From Isoetes taiwanensis (Eukaryota; Streptophyta; Lycopodiopsida; Isoetales; Isoetaceae): a stretch of DNA of 64,000 nucleotides. A program made the translations under genes and the position numbers. The notes beneath the pieces were generated by a model, which saw only the letters and a list, made by a program, of their open reading frames with translations, did not search any database and was not told the DNA's origin. The stretch is from assembly GCA_021234155.1 (NCBI GenBank), contig JAJEKV010000015.1, forward strand, positions 7,600,822-7,664,821, read 5' to 3'. Positions within the stretch are counted from its first letter, which is position 1; each line of letters opens with the position of its first letter. Shown in pieces: positions 21,298-33,770 of the stretch.

Positions 21298-22386
21298 ATG
21301 GCGGCCACTCGATCAGTGCTGCGTCTGTTTCCGCTCAATACTCTCCATCGCCCTTTGCATAACCCTGCAGACCCCAACCCAAACAAGGCCCTTTTAGCTC
21401 GCTTTAGTGACGAGTTTACAAAAAAATGGCAGGGCCGTCTTGCTCAAGATACTTCTGACACTGTTTTGAAACATAGAGTTTCCATGTTTCTTGAGCTTGG
21501 CTTAGATGAAAAGAACCTTGAATCTGCAGTTCGCCGTTGTCCTGCCCTTTTGAAGCAGGATTTCGAGCAGAAATTGGAGGACCTTGCGCTTGAGCTTAAC
21601 AAATTAGGGATTGGAAAAGAGCTTATAGGTCGCATATTGTTGACCTATCCTCCTTCCATCCTTCGAATCGATGCCATTATTCTTCATCTGCGCCTCATGG
21701 AGGATTTTTTTTCAAGGTATGGCCTGCAAAAATCTGCTCTTTCTAGAACGGTTTCTACGCAGCCCCTGTCTGTGCTGTTTCTTTCTGAGAATAACATTAA
21801 GCGCATGGACACGTTTTTGGAACAGTATAAGATAAGTGCCCAAGTTCTAGATAAAATCGTTAGAATACAGCCAACATTTTTGGGCAAGTCTTATGAAACC
21901 TTAGCTGCTCGTATAGAATTTTTGTCGAGCATTGGCATTGATCAAAACTCAAGATATTTTGTAAGAGCATTAGCCACATATTCATCATATGGTATTGAAA
22001 CGCTGAAAACAGTGTTGGACCATCTATTGAACATAGGACTTCCAACTGAGAGTATTTATCAGCTGCTGCAAATGCGCCCTCAAATACTGTGTTCAAATGT
22101 GCAGCTTGTCAAGGAGAAACTTAGATACCTGACAGAGGACATGAAGTATCCCTTGGATGAAATTCTCAAGTTTCCAGTTTATTTCAATGTTAGCTTGGAG
22201 AAAAGGGTAAAACCCCGCAACAGGGTTATATTGTTTCTTCAATCAAAGGGAGTTTTGAGAAAGCGGTATGCTCTAAGCACCATTATTACAATGTCCCCTG
22301 AACGTTTTGTGGCTAGGTTTGTAGAACTTCATCCTGATGCTGCAGCAGTGTATGAGGGTGATGATGTCCAGGCTAATCTTAAATAG
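21298..22386 (+). CDS. mTERF-domain protein, likely organelle-targeted
   Basis: A single-exon gene of 362 codons. The first ATG is at 21298; the frame is open back to a GTG at 21292, which is not a likely eukaryotic start. The N-terminus is Arg/Ser/Leu-rich without early acids (MAATRSVLRLFPLN), consistent with a mitochondrial or plastid transit peptide. From about residue 50 it shows repeated helical mTERF-type units with leucine/proline spacing (LDEKNLESAVRRCPALL, LIGRILLTYPPSILR, ILKFPVYFNVSLEKRVKPR) and the usual C-terminal ending with SKG, LSTIITMSPERFV and a HPD motif. Plant mTERF proteins bind organelle nucleic acids and act in transcription, splicing or ribosome biogenesis; which role applies here cannot be told. 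The frame is intact. A gypsy LTR and a hairpin lie within its upstream 640 bp. Confidence 0.9.
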   Translation: MAATRSVLRLFPLNTLHRPLHNPADPNPNKALLARFSDEFTKKWQGRLAQDTSDTVLKHRVSMFLELGLDEKNLESAVRRCPALLKQDFEQKLEDLALELNKLGIGKELIGRILLTYPPSILRIDAIILHLRLMEDFFSRYGLQKSALSRTVSTQPLSVLFLSENNIKRMDTFLEQYKISAQVLDKIVRIQPTFLGKSYETLAARIEFLSSIGIDQNSRYFVRALATYSSYGIETLKTVLDHLLNIGLPTESIYQLLQMRPQILCSNVQLVKEKLRYLTEDMKYPLDEILKFPVYFNVSLEKRVKPRNRVILFLQSKGVLRKRYALSTIITMSPERFVARFVELHPDAAAVYEGDDVQANLK

Positions 22387-24369
22387 CACAAAATCTGTCA
22401 GAAGGTTGACTATAATCTTAAAGAGCTCACAATCCTAGGGTCTGTAGACGTACTCAGCTTCACATCCATCTCTCATGGATGGTTTTAGAAATATGGAAAG
22501 GACTTCTTAGAAAGATCATGTTCCAAGCAACTGAAGCATTTGATTCTATTTGTCATGGGCTCTTGGCAAAGTAACTATGGAAATATTGTTAATCCCAGTT
22601 TATGAAAGCTCTCAAAAAAGGTTCAGTTCTGCTCGTTTAGTTCAGCACATACTTGTGCCAAAACATAATATCAGTTGAGGGAATTGCAACATTTGTTACG
22701 AAGTAATTCGTTGTACAACTTTAATTCTTCTTGACAACATCTTTCGTATGAACAAGATGAAACTCAAAAGCTCAATGGTTTGCCTTCCTTTCAAGCTGCC
22801 ATAGCTTCTATACGAGATTGAAGATTTATATTGAAGCTGATCAAAGACCAGATCATAGGTTTGCATTTCCCTCAGACTAGCTCGTCATAGCTTTTAGATA
22901 TGATATTAAAGATCTTGATTGAAGATGGTGTCAAGGACCAGATCATAGATGCAGCAGCTTTGCATGAAGATAAAAGGGATTGGGCATAACCATCTGGAGG
23001 GGACGTTTAGCCCTTTTAAATCATTTTTAAATCATGGGGAGAAGATTATCTCCCATCCTAGCCACACACCTCAACATCAACGGCCAGGATTGTTATAGGC
23101 CCTCCAACCAACGGTATGGTGGCATGGAAATTGGGGAGCTGATTTCAAGGGCCCCGCTCCGAGAGCCGGTCTGGAATTGGCATCCCACTTCCAGGCCGCC
23201 AGAACATGGCAACTATGGAACCGGTGACCCACTTCCAGGCGCCACAACATGGTAACTGGGAGGATGACCTAATGCTTACCTGTGGCTGACTCGCTTGAGC
23301 AGAATCCTTGAGCCGTTTTCCATTCCGGAGGCGGAAGGAGCGACCTAGTTGCCATGTTGTTTTACATTTGAACCCCATGAAATCTAACGGATGGGGACAG
23401 CTATAAACTTCTGCGAATTTAGTTTGGTATTTGGGAATCAGTGGTTAGGACTATGATTTTGATGTCGTATTGTATGAAAAAGAGTATATTTTGGCATGTT
23501 TGAGCAGCTTAATTGCATTTAGTGGTCACCTATTTTGGGCTGTTTTGGATGTTTTTTTTTTTGCTATTGTTCGGAGCTCGGATTTCTAGGACGTGGATAA
23601 GTCTTCACGCCGCTATCTATTTTTAGCGCAGAGCAGGGGCGGATTGTGCAGGGAGAGCATGGCCGGTTCTTGGAACTGAATAGGGGAGATGCAGCTGCGG
23701 AAGGCATGCGGAAGGCATGCATGCAATGCATTGGTAGGCATCAAAGGCATCAAAGGCGGGAGAGTAGGGCGACCGTTCTGAATCCAGATGAAACAGGGCA
23801 AAGCTTCTTGGTTTAGAATAGGGATTGCAAAGCTTCTTGCGGTGAGGCAGGGAGTGTGGGGAGGGAGTGTGGGGAGCAGCGTAGGTTGTTTAATAGGATG
23901 GCCATGGTTGCATCTGATTTCTAGATTTCTTCATCAAATGCTCTTACAAATGGTCGATGATGGCAGGCCATCAAATAGTAACATGCTCTTACAAATGTGA
24001 TGGATCCCGGACAACCGTGGTCGATGATGGAGTCTGTTGATGGGAGCAGATGGATGCCTGCCGGTTGTGACCATTGCGGCACAGGGGAGGGACGATTCCG
24101 GCGTTGCATGGTCTGAGGACCTTTTGAGTCACCATGAGTTCCATGGAGACCTTAGGAAATGGCAAGCCATTTTTTCTCCAAAAAGATGCTGGCCGTTGAT
24201 CTGGCATCGTACCCAGGATATGCTCCAGATCCACGACTGGGATTCAACCTCACAAACCTAACCCATAATACTTGGAAAAAGAATAGATCTTGATAATCTT
24301 TGACCCCATGATTCAAGAAATTCTAATAGCCGAGAATGATCTTTTGTCTTGAATAAGTTCAATCAAAGA
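22387..24369. other. mTERF 3' flank and intergenic sequence
   Basis: No gene recognised. An imperfect duplication of about 95 bp with GACCAGATCATAG lies at 22840-22950. Short repeats (GGAAGGCATGC twice) occur at 23700-23725. Confidence 0.5.
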
Positions 24370-24745
24370 GTGTTGTGTATATAAATAGTCTGCCATACGG
24401 TGCCATTTGTGATTTTTACAATGCAAGCTTATATAGCATTTTTGTTATGGTCATTGCATCTTCTAAATATGAATTTTTCGTAGTTACATGCATTTTTGGT
24501 TTGCAAACCCCACAGGTTTGGATATTCCTTGGAATGTGCATGTGGATATTCTTTGGAACATGTGATTTGAGTCGATGAGACAAGAGGCGAACTAAACGTT
24601 TCGTTACCTAATGCCCTAACCACAAGCTTGTGAGGTAGCCCACAATGACTTGGGTGGCGTTTGTGAGAGTAGAACTGGCCAAAAATAGAAGCTAGTAGGT
24701 TTGTCCAATTGGGAAAATTGAACGGGCAATTTACAATGCAATGCA
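24370..24745. repeat. Dispersed repeat X, copy 1
   Basis: About 375 bp nearly identical to 33394-33770, sharing ATAGTCTGCCATACGGTGCC-like and GTTTGGATATTCCTTGG stretches. No coding motif. The two copies are 9 kb apart in the same orientation. Confidence 0.8.
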
Positions 24746-24891
24746 CTAAAGCACTTTATTTATTTCATGCAAGCCTCTAGCAATCTTCCTGTGGATGGAC
24801 AAGATGGACATTTTTTGTACTTTCACTTGTGCAATAAATAATAGATAGATAGCTAGATAGATAGATGGTGTTTTAACATTCAGGGGAAGTT

Positions 24892-25040
24892 GTAGCTTAT
24901 ATAACAATTTAGACCCCAACAACTTTACATCGGTGCATGGCCACTTTCACAATGAGTGTGAAGTCGTAGCTTATATAACAATTTTAACCCCAACAACTTT
25001 ACAATAGTGCATGGCCACTTTCACAATGACACATGAACTC
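24892..25040 (+). repeat. Two-copy 74-bp tandem repeat
   Basis: GTAGCTTATATAACAATTT begins at 24892 and again at 24966; both copies continue through CCCCAACAACTTTACA and GCATGGCCACTTTCACAATG. A GATA-type microsatellite precedes it at 24838-24868. Confidence 0.8.
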
Positions 25041-25568
25041 GTGACCTTGGGTATGGCTTTTTATTTTTTTAATGCAAGCCTACCAAATCTTCTAATAATC
25101 TTCTTGGACAAGATGGCCATTTTTAGTGTTGTTGCTTGTGCAATAAGTAATGTGCTATGCATTAATACTTTTAGATAAGCTCTTGTGTCCCCTGGCACAA
25201 AGTCAAGATGCGAACGATCTAAAAGATGCTATTGTATTCTGTAGATTGGCATGTCGTTCATGCTTATATCCCATGAAGCCAACTTTGTAACACCATTCTA
25301 GAAGCAATTGTTCTCTTGTGATTCTCAGATATGTAGTTTATTCTCTCGTAACTATTTAAGTCCTGCAGGGATTTAAGTCCTGCAATATAGATAAGAAATT
25401 AATATAGAGCGCTTGAAAGTTTGGTCAGGTGGTAACAAATACAAATGGGCCTAGTTCAGGTCTACCAAGGTGCATTAATATAAAGTGATTAGGAGGACCC
25501 AATGAGCTGCATTCCCATAGACCAATAGTCTTTAGTGGACGTTAAAAATGCTCTTCTTCTTCTTCAAG

Positions 25569-25706
25569 TGGAGGATCACAGAACCTTACATAGAGTCTGA
25601 ATATCACACCTTTTTGGAATGCACTGCATACGAGCACCTAAGAGACAAGTTTGCTATAGCTGGTAGGATGTTGCTGGAACTTTTTGACACCACCACATGT
25701 GCTTAG
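25569..25706 (+). pseudogene. LINE reverse-transcriptase C-terminal relic
   Basis: 45 codons read WRITEPYIESEYHTFLECTA, then HLRDKF, and end at TAG 25704. This resembles the zinc-binding reverse-transcriptase C-terminus of plant LINEs (the E-S/D-E-x-H-TFL-x-C pattern). It is followed about 150 bp later by a hexanucleotide microsatellite, the likely 3' tail. Severely 5' truncated. Confidence 0.55.
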
Positions 25707-25856
25707 CTCATATACTAAAGCAGTTTGGAAAGAGAGAGCTGATATTTTAGAGCTATATTCACTTTACTCTTGAAGATTGTGGTGCCTTTGACTAATTTGC
25801 CTTGACGCATGAGCTGTACATTTTGCCATATGGACCTAAGGGTCTTAAATGGCGTG

Positions 25857-25950
25857 ATTATTAATAATAATAATAACAATAACAATAACAATAACAATAA
25901 CAATAACAATAACAATAACAATAACAATAACAATAATAATAATAATAGTA
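25857..25950. repeat. (AACAAT)n microsatellite
   Basis: ATT/AAT triplets grade into about ten units of AACAAT and back to AAT. It sits at the end of the LINE relic and about 40 bp before a Helitron-like terminus. Confidence 0.95.
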
Positions 25951-25987
25951 GTGTCACATCATATGGAGTTCGTCCAATTCATTTATA

Positions 25988-26015
25988 CTAGATACGGTGC
26001 CCGGCGTTGCCGGGC
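25988..26015 (-). mobile_element. Helitron-type 3' terminus
   Basis: Read on the minus strand: hairpin GCCCGGCAACGCCGGGC (26015-25999, 7-bp stem, 3-nt loop), 7 nt, then CTAG (25991-25988) followed by T. This is the canonical Helitron 3' end with insertion between A and T. The element would extend to higher coordinates; its 5' TC end was not located. Confidence 0.55.
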
Positions 26016-27850
26016 GTAGTAATAATTTGAAGAGATGGTTGTTTTATTGAAACCAAGAGTCTCTTAGCTTTACGTTTTGTTGATCTACATCGTGACAAAT
26101 GCATTAAAAAAAATCTATGAAATTATGAGTTTGGAACAGTAATATTCTAAAATGGGAAGGTAGAATTCCTGAGAGCTGCATTATTCGTTTAGTAGAATTA
26201 CTTGTAATTGTGAAATGTCTCCCCACTTTTCAAGTCATGTTGTGATATTATATTGGATTGTTGTACTAATCACTTAAAGGGAAGTGCAATACGTGTTGAG
26301 GATCGAACTTTTGTGCATGTAATTGCCATCCAACAGAAAGAAACACCTTAGATGTAGAAGCATGCAATTGCCATCCATTAAAATGCATTATGGTCATGGA
26401 ACTTCTTTCAAAAGAGATGGAATGTTTCTTGCGCTTTCTATTAAAAACTTGTTATTATTAGTATTAGTGAGATGGGATATTTCTTTATGCTTTCTATTTT
26501 ATTTTGACTTGTTATCATATTAGTAACATTACTGAGATAAAATCCTGGCATAAACTATTTGTTGGCCTGGTAACTGCTGACATCTCCAGCCCACCTCATA
26601 AAGTGTCAACTCTTTGTTGTCCTAATAAGCGCTGACCTTGCTAGCTCACCTCATAAAATGCCAAGAGGTTGGTGACATGCTGGACGACCCATTAGATGTC
26701 AAATAAGTTATCATATTGAAGTTGTGATGATGTTCATCTGCAAAATGGAAGTTTTGGAGCCGTTTTTCTTAGCTTCATCATTTTTTTCACCTTCATTAAT
26801 GTTTCATCATTTCTTTTTCACCTTCGTCAATGTTTGTTGCAGATCCGACTTTCTTATGTAGAAGAGTCCTCGAAGCATCATGTGAAGTATCTTATTGATT
26901 TGTATAGGCCATTTAACTCCATAGTAGGGATGTTGAATAAATGAAGTGTTACGCAAAAATATGCCACCAAGTGTGTTCCTACACATATTTGGTTGCAAAA
27001 GTAGATGAAAAAATGGTCTTATGCGCTCAACATGGTGCATAATATGGCAGAACACGTAAATGTTGTACCATGATGTACAACTTACTTTTGCGCTAGAACT
27101 CCTCTTAGCCAAACATGAAAACATATACAATGAAATTGGCTCAAAACCTTCAATGTGTTTTCTCACCATGGAGACGTTTTTGTGGCTTTAAAAGCAACCT
27201 ATGCCTTCTCATTTGCCTTGAAGTAAAGGAATAGGTGGTATCATGATGATGTACAACATACCTATATGTTGAAAATGCTAGCCAACCGTGAAAACATATA
27301 TATTAAAATTGCCACAAAACCTCAGGTGTTAAAATGCTATGTTGAGGTCTTGAATTCAGTTTTGAAGGTGCTATGATAATTTAGGCATTGCCGTCTTGAA
27401 ATGACATCTTGTTCTTTCGTATCAAGTTATCCCACTCAAAACTTCTTCATAAAAAACAGAGGTGAGAATACATGTGCAAGGAGTTAAGCAATTAAACTTT
27501 TGAATAAAGCATAGGATGCGGTCCAATTCACCAATTACAAAATTTCTAAACTCGATACTCACAGCCTATGAGGCAAGTATCTCTAAGAAGCAACATACCT
27601 AAAAGAAAGAGGCGGTGCCAAAGGCCTGAATCATGGCAGGTAGAACGACATATATGGGCATAAAGCCTCCCCTTTACTGCCACTACTTCGATTGCTAATA
27701 GTCCATTAAATGTAATTTCTTTAGTCTTTCAAGTTATTGTGGGATATAGTGGTCTCATGTCAATCCTGGTCAGGTATAGTTGCTAAAAAGGTGAAATCTC
27801 ATATGCATTTTAAAGGAGAATTCATTGAATTTATGAAAAAAACCGTGGTT
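26016..27850. other. Non-coding, presumed interior of a Helitron
   Basis: AT-rich with no coding motif that I recognise. By position it could be Helitron interior between the terminus at 25988 and the captured transporter fragment. Confidence 0.35.
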
Positions 27851-27852
27851 GC

Positions 27853-28509
27853 AGAGTGATCAACCCAGTTGTGGTTGCACCGACCATTGCAGCAGTTGGT
27901 CTTGCCTTCTTTACCTATGGCTTTCCTGTTGTTGGGATGTGTGTAGAGATTGACATCCCTCAAATTCTTGTTGTCTTATTCTTTGCACTGGTATAGTGGC
28001 AAGCATTTGTTCCTTATCTGCTAGTTGTTTACAACTTTAACTTATTAGTTATTCACCTGCAGTATCCCAGAAAGATTGCTGTCTTTGGTCATAGTATATT
28101 CCAAATATATCAGGAAGCCACATCTTAAGGGATTAATCTTTTCTGAAGTTGCAAATGATGGGATAACATCTGATACATAACGGTATTCTGATGTTGCCAC
28201 CAAACATCTGGGAAACAGGTACCGTTGGGTCTTGGAATCATTTGGGCGTATGGTTTCCTTCTCATGGAAGCAGGTGCCTACAATTTTAAAGGATGCAGGA
28301 TGAATCATCGAATATTGTTTCTCCAGAAAGTCAGAAGCATGTGCACACAATGAGACGCTGTCGTACAGATGTATCCAATGTCTTCAATGAAGCCTCTTTA
28401 TTTCGTTTTACATATCCATTTCAATGGGGAGCACCAAGATTTCATTTTAAAACTGGGCTTGTGATGATGTCTGCATCCATAATTGCAACCCTAGATTCTG
28501 TTAAGTGTT
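27853..28509 (+). pseudogene. Nucleobase-ascorbate transporter fragment
   Basis: Three exon-like pieces match the C-terminal part of plant NAT (xanthine/uracil permease) proteins. The first reads INPVVVAPTIAAVGLAFF and EIDIPQIL, with a GT at the splice position near 27989. The second, after a CAG near 28062, reads KIAVFGHSIFQIY. The third, from about 28220, reads VPLGLGIIWAYGFLL and, after a frameshift near 28295, HTMRRCRTDVSNV and YPFQWGAPRFHFKTG, ending at TGA 28509. Exon-intron structure is partly kept, so this is a genomic copy and not a retrocopy. The upstream two thirds of the gene, including the nucleobase-binding signature, are absent. It is antisense to the Helitron-type end at 25988, which suggests gene-fragment capture. 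Confidence 0.8.
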
Positions 28510-30963
28510 GAATTAAAGAAAAAAACAACTAAGTGCTTCAGGAATCTGAAGGTTGATAATACCTTAAAATGTCAAATAATATTCGATAGTAGATTTTGCT
28601 ATTATCTTTTGGATGCACAATCAGCTACCATTCTGCAAATACAACATTTAAATGTAAGGTCTATTGAACGACCTGCAAATTCTGCAAGTACAAATGATCT
28701 TATAAGCTTTCTTTCTCATCCATGCCTCTCAATAGATGAACTTACAACTTAATAGATGAACTCGGGTGGCTGCAGTTTGACTACTTACAACAGAGATCGT
28801 AGAAATCATGGTTAGAACAATAACATGCAATCATACACATACGAAGAGCATATCTTTACCTTTCCAGTTGCTTTTTGTGTCACGTGCTCTGTGTAAAATA
28901 GAGCAGAGCGTGTACATCTGCAGAAATTGCAGGTTGGAGTTCTATTGTGCATTGCATGCTTTTCTTGCTTTCTAAATAGTTATTTTTTGCAGATATACCT
29001 GTCTGTGCTAATGTGGAAGGCATTCAAAATTTGAATGTAGGTCATATAGGACATAAAATCTGAGTTATCTCTGTAGCCGCAAAAGGGCTACAACACATTA
29101 TATGATTTTTGACATTACATATATTCCGTAGAGGAGGGTGTGTGTTTCATAATGCAAACTGGCAAAAAGAAGGAAATAAGTTTTACCTTCTTTCTCCTCG
29201 CTCCTTTGCAGCAGGAAGTGGACAACCTAAGAGAGCTATTCACTACAAAAAAAAACATGGTAAACCGTAACGGAAAGCATTCCAAACAAAAATAGCTTAG
29301 TTATTTGGAAGCAACAAAGTATTTGGGTCAGAAAATAGCTTCTCCATTCCAGTTGGACAAATCAAGGGATCTTAGTCTATTGTAAACTAAGCTAGAAGCA
29401 TGGATTAGCTGCCAGGACAACAGGAACCTTCACGAAAATCACTACCAATTATCATAAAATGCCAAGAACAACAAACTTTTATTATAAACTCCAACAAAAT
29501 TAGAACAAATAAGGATTTGAAATATAGAGGGCACAAAAGCTTTAAGACACGCCAAATACATGTAACTCTTTTTATCATTTATAACATATTCTAGCTATTA
29601 ACATCAAAGCTTGATGAACCCAGAATCAGTATGAGTGTTAAATATCGGATGAATCACCAACCTTTTTATTGTTCCACATATTTCTATGAGAACAATGGGA
29701 AAAGAAGTGATGCCTCTGTATGGAATAACACAAATTTGGACTATACAAAGTACAATAAATGTAGCATACCTCCAACATATCACTTCTTCGCATAGAAGAC
29801 CCACTTAGACCTACAATAGCACATCTATGCAGGCATCCACCATATTAATATCACCTGCAATATGGATCTACACCTTACAACCTACACATGCAATACAACC
29901 AATCTAGAAGAAAAGACTACAAACCACTTGCTTTTTGCAAAATAAATGCAACAAATATTTTCTATGATATGTTATCCTTACTGATTGAATTCTTCGTAGT
30001 TTGTATTCTTCGTAGTCTGTGCTTGATCTTTCCTTTATAAAATAGATTCAGATAGTCCAAGACAGAGTAAAAAATGCAAAACTTCCAAGTAACATGCCGA
30101 TGCAAGCAACGATGCCTAGGATTAATACAAAAGATCACATACCTCTGGGAAAACCTCTTTCACTCTTCTGCCTTGTTCTCCAAGAAAGCATAGACTCACC
30201 TGTTATAATTGCAGCAAATATAATATTCGAGAAAATTTCCTTCTCAGACCAATTCGGCCAAATATCCATGCCACTTCCGGTTACACCAAATCTGGCTATG
30301 GCAACCCGGCTAAAACAATCTGCAAGACTCTCATGCACATATAACGTTTGCCAAATCTGATAGAAGCGCATAAGCCTGAAATGCATAAGGCTAAACGACA
30401 ATAATCGTGGCATGCATACTCTTCTCGATCAAGAAGAGCTAGGAAAGGAAAGATTGTGAAAACTCCTTAGAAATAGAAAACCCTAGTCGAAATAATACAA
30501 AGAAAATAGTCTCGATCCAAATCAATCTGCACGAAAATCCAAATCCCAAATCCAAATCAATCTGCCGATTATGCTGAGGCTGTGAGATGAAAACTATAAC
30601 TCTGAGCTTATTGATCTGACCATGGTAGGCAAAGATGTTGCAGCACTGCAAGAAGAGGAAGCAGGGCGCAAGAGCTGTAGCCGTGTTCCGGAAGCCTACG
30701 TTCGAACCTACGAAATATTTTTCCACAGAGAAAGGTGGAGTTATTATACGAAATCCCTTCCATCCAAATCCAAACCATAGTAAATTGATTTTTCTCGATT
30801 TTTGGAGACTCCAGAATTTTTTCCGGCCATCCAAACTCCTTAAAATCTTAAGAAATCAAGTTAAAAAAAATTCCAAAAAGGTTTTTCTCCAAACCGGAAA
30901 AACCCAAATTAACAAAGTAGATAAAATATGTATTTTTATTCCCAATTGCAAACTGATTCTAAA
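28510..30963. other. Intergenic, no gene recognised
   Basis: AT-rich. A minus-strand open stretch at 30135-30413 (with SRVAIARFGVTGSGMDIWP) has exon-like composition but matches no family I know and shows no clear splice context. Nothing else is supportable. Confidence 0.4.
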
Positions 30964-30992
30964 CTAGTAACCGGAGCCCGGCGTTGTCGGGC
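30964..30992 (-). mobile_element. Helitron-type 3' terminus
   Basis: On the minus strand: hairpin GCCCGACAACGCCGGGC (30992-30976, one mismatch) then 8 nt and CTAG (30967-30964) followed by T. It is closely related to the terminus at 25988, so both belong to one Helitron family. The 5' end was not located. Confidence 0.5.
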
Positions 30993-32435
30993 GTAAGTAC
31001 AAATAATAAGTTAATGCGAGGGACTTAGTTGGCCTAAATAGGTGATGCTAGACAACGTGAATAAATTATATATTAAAATGCACGATGTTGTTCAAGCCAT
31101 AGAGACATGTTATAAAGAGCGAAGGTTCGACTATGTGTAGTGAACTTTACGCTTTACTATGGGCTGTGATAATGCAGATGTAGATGTGTGTATTTGGATG
31201 TTTGAATTATTCTAGTGTATTTCAATGTTTAAGTATTAAGTTTGGTCTTATGATGTTCCCTATTATAAAGACAGAGGCATATATTATGTAATATACTGTG
31301 GAGATGTATTGGTTGCACTAAATGGGCTTTTGGAATGGTGTCTTTATGTTATACACATCCACACCCTCTTTTCTCTTAGGTTCAATGTCAGTCAATTACA
31401 AATAAAAAGGCATCAACTCAACATAAGTCTTGTTTAATGTCGCACAATCATATAAAGTGCATACATTTATTACGTAGTTGCTGGAGATGGTCGATTGGTA
31501 AGGGACATTCTAACATATATTGAATTCTACAATAAACATGTAGATTTTAATATGGAAGCAATTGAGGCTATATATAAACCGCTGCACCAATTGCACGTAA
31601 AAAGTAATAGATAAAACAAATGATTTAGGGTACGGTCTCCATGTCTCGCGCACTTAAGAGGCATTAATGTGGCAAATTGTCAAAACAACTCTAATTTGCC
31701 TGGCCAAGGTATCTCGGGACATTTAATCAGATACCTAATGCAATGGAAAAAAAACTGCCTTGAAAAAATCAAAGGTCAAAGAGACATAGGTCGTCGAAGA
31801 TGGGGTGGTTTAGGCCCCATCGCCTGATATGTAGCCCTGTGTCGCCATGCGTGAACCCTCCTTTCGAGTCCCTAAACTCCGCCCCTTGCCAGGCAGTTTT
31901 TCCAATGATTGCGTCGTCAAGAACCCGCTTGGGTCACCTGTCAGTCCCCCTTTCGCCACATGCGTGAACCCACCCCCGCATTCACCCTCCCCCTACGTCC
32001 CCTCTCATGGCCTCACACAAGTCTTGCGTCTGCGGGGCCCGAGATGGCCATCATGGCCTAACGGTCCATAGACCACGCGTACGGAAGCCATCAACTGCTA
32101 CCAATTCTGGCCCTGTTAGCCCGTGTTTACCACCATCCCATGAACAAAATCACTGGAATTACCCTAATCCGACCCAGAACGCTCTTCTCTGCCGAATTGG
32201 AGACGCATTTGGATGGACGCGCCCCTCACAATCGGGCAGAGGCCCCATCATTTGGATGGGGCTTTAAAAGGGGAGAAGGAAATGCCATTCGATCAACATC
32301 CCAGCTCGGTTCAAAGGGTTGCTCCGGCCATCTCAGTTCGAAGTTAATCTAAGCTCCGGCCATCTAGATAAACTCATGATCCCTTCATTTGGCTTCATTT
32401 GGCTTCTTCTTGATTTCTTGTTAAAATGCAGCGCC

Positions 32436-32729
32436 ATGGAAAGTTGGAGGAAGACCCCAGGCCCCAATCCATATCGGAAGCCGCCTCCCTCCCCAGCGAA
32501 GAAGAGAGAGCGCCGAGACTTTGGTGCCTCTCAGGGAATCGAATATCTCAGCTCCTTCACTCTGAAAAACGTCCTTGTGACACGCATTGAAATTTATGAT
32601 GCAGTGGATTCAAACTTGGCTGTGAAAGTTACACCAAAAATTACTGATCAAGTGCAGCACGCCAAGGATGATAACGACATGGTCCATTGTCGTGTGACTG
32701 TGTCACATTTAAGTCTGAACGGGACTTGA
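32436..32729 (+). pseudogene. Small conserved ORF, U1 copy, disrupted
   Basis: Begins MESWRKTPGPNPYRKPP and contains SFTLKNVLVTR and QVQHAKDDNDMVHCRVTV, as in the U2 copy. A 70-bp insertion after 32701 replaces the normal C-terminus with a short foreign tail ending at 32729. No family is recognised. See 34841-35152 for the uninterrupted version. Confidence 0.55.
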
Positions 32730-32771
32730 ACCCACACGCTCCAGACCTGGTGGTTAATCGTCACAGACTGT
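32702..32771 (-). mobile_element. 70-bp insertion with target duplication and B box
   Basis: GACTGT occurs on both sides (32696-32701 and 32766-32771), and the U2 copy has the empty site. On the minus strand the insert contains GGTTCAAGTCC, a Pol III B box, in a tRNA-like 3' half. It looks like a very short tRNA-derived retroposon. Confidence 0.55.
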
Positions 32772-33393
32772 TGCTGAAGAGGATCGGGTTAAGTTTGAGA
32801 GCCCGGTTAACCCAGAATAACTCATTTGCTGCTTCTGGGCCAAATGGATGCTTACATAACTAATCTATAGCCCTCTGATATGCCCTAAGTACCTAGCTGT
32901 CTGTGCACCTTATTAGAAGGGTTTTTTGTTCTATTTTGTAATGCCGAACATCATAAGGCAATTTTGTGGACATATGCTATGTAATATCCTTGAAGACATC
33001 CCTCAGAAAGGTTGTTTGTGCAGTTAACATTGCATTTGTATTCAACAGAAAATAATTGTTATGTCCATCTGCTTCGTAAACATTAAAAAAACAATTTAAA
33101 TCTCCCTCCCATTGATTGGTAGCACAGATTATTACTCTTCTATGGTCTTGTCTGAATCATATACATCCTGCATCAATGGACTTATCTAATTAGTGTACAC
33201 AAATACCAACTCCACATGCCAAAGATAACTACATACCATTTCTGCTGTGTTTGTGTTCAAAGATAGTGCTAGTATTGCCTCATTTACCTGCATTACCAAA
33301 AGTGTGTTAAGAAAAATGGGCACAACCTTATAGCAAAGTTGTTGCTGCATACCTGTGCAGACCTCCATGTTCTAAAGAAGCCCTCGTCCATGT

Positions 33394-33770
33394 TGGGTAT
33401 ATAAATAATCTGCCATACGGTGCCATTTGTGATTTTTACAACGCAAGCTTATGTAGCATTTTTGTTATGGTCATTGCATCTTCTAAATATGATTTTTTCG
33501 TAGTCACATGCATTTTTGGTTTGCAAACCTCACAGGTTTGGATATTCCTTGGAATGTGCATGTGGATATTCTTTGGAACATGTGATTTGAGTCGCTCGAT
33601 GAGACAAGAGGCGAACTAAACGTATCATTGCCTAATGCCCTAACCACAAGCTTGTGAGGTAGCCCACAATGACTTGGGTGGCATTTCTGAGAGTAGAATT
33701 GGCCAAAAATAGAAGCTAGTAAGTTTGTCCAATTGGGAAAATTGAGCGGGCAATTTACATTGAAATGGTG
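33394..33770. repeat. Dispersed repeat X, copy 2
   Basis: Direct copy of 24370-24745, here lying between U1 and U2. A few small indels separate the copies (for example an extra CTCGAT near 33595). Confidence 0.8.

Larger units (their letters stand above)
31335..33393. repeat. Duplicated 2-kb unit, copy U1
   Basis: Shares nearly its whole length with 33771-35720: the GGTTCAATGTCAGTCAATTA start, the C-rich stretch near 31850-32050, the ORF at 32436, and the end CTAAAGAAGCCCTC. The copies are in direct orientation, separated by repeat X copy 2. Confidence 0.85.

Noticed and set aside
25715-25991. Poly-Leu and poly-Asn open frames
   Set aside because: They are translations of the AACAAT/AAT microsatellite.
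30135-30413. Possible exon on the minus strand
   Set aside because: Composition is exon-like but there is no recognised homology and no clear splice sites, so it is mentioned only as part of the intergenic stretch.
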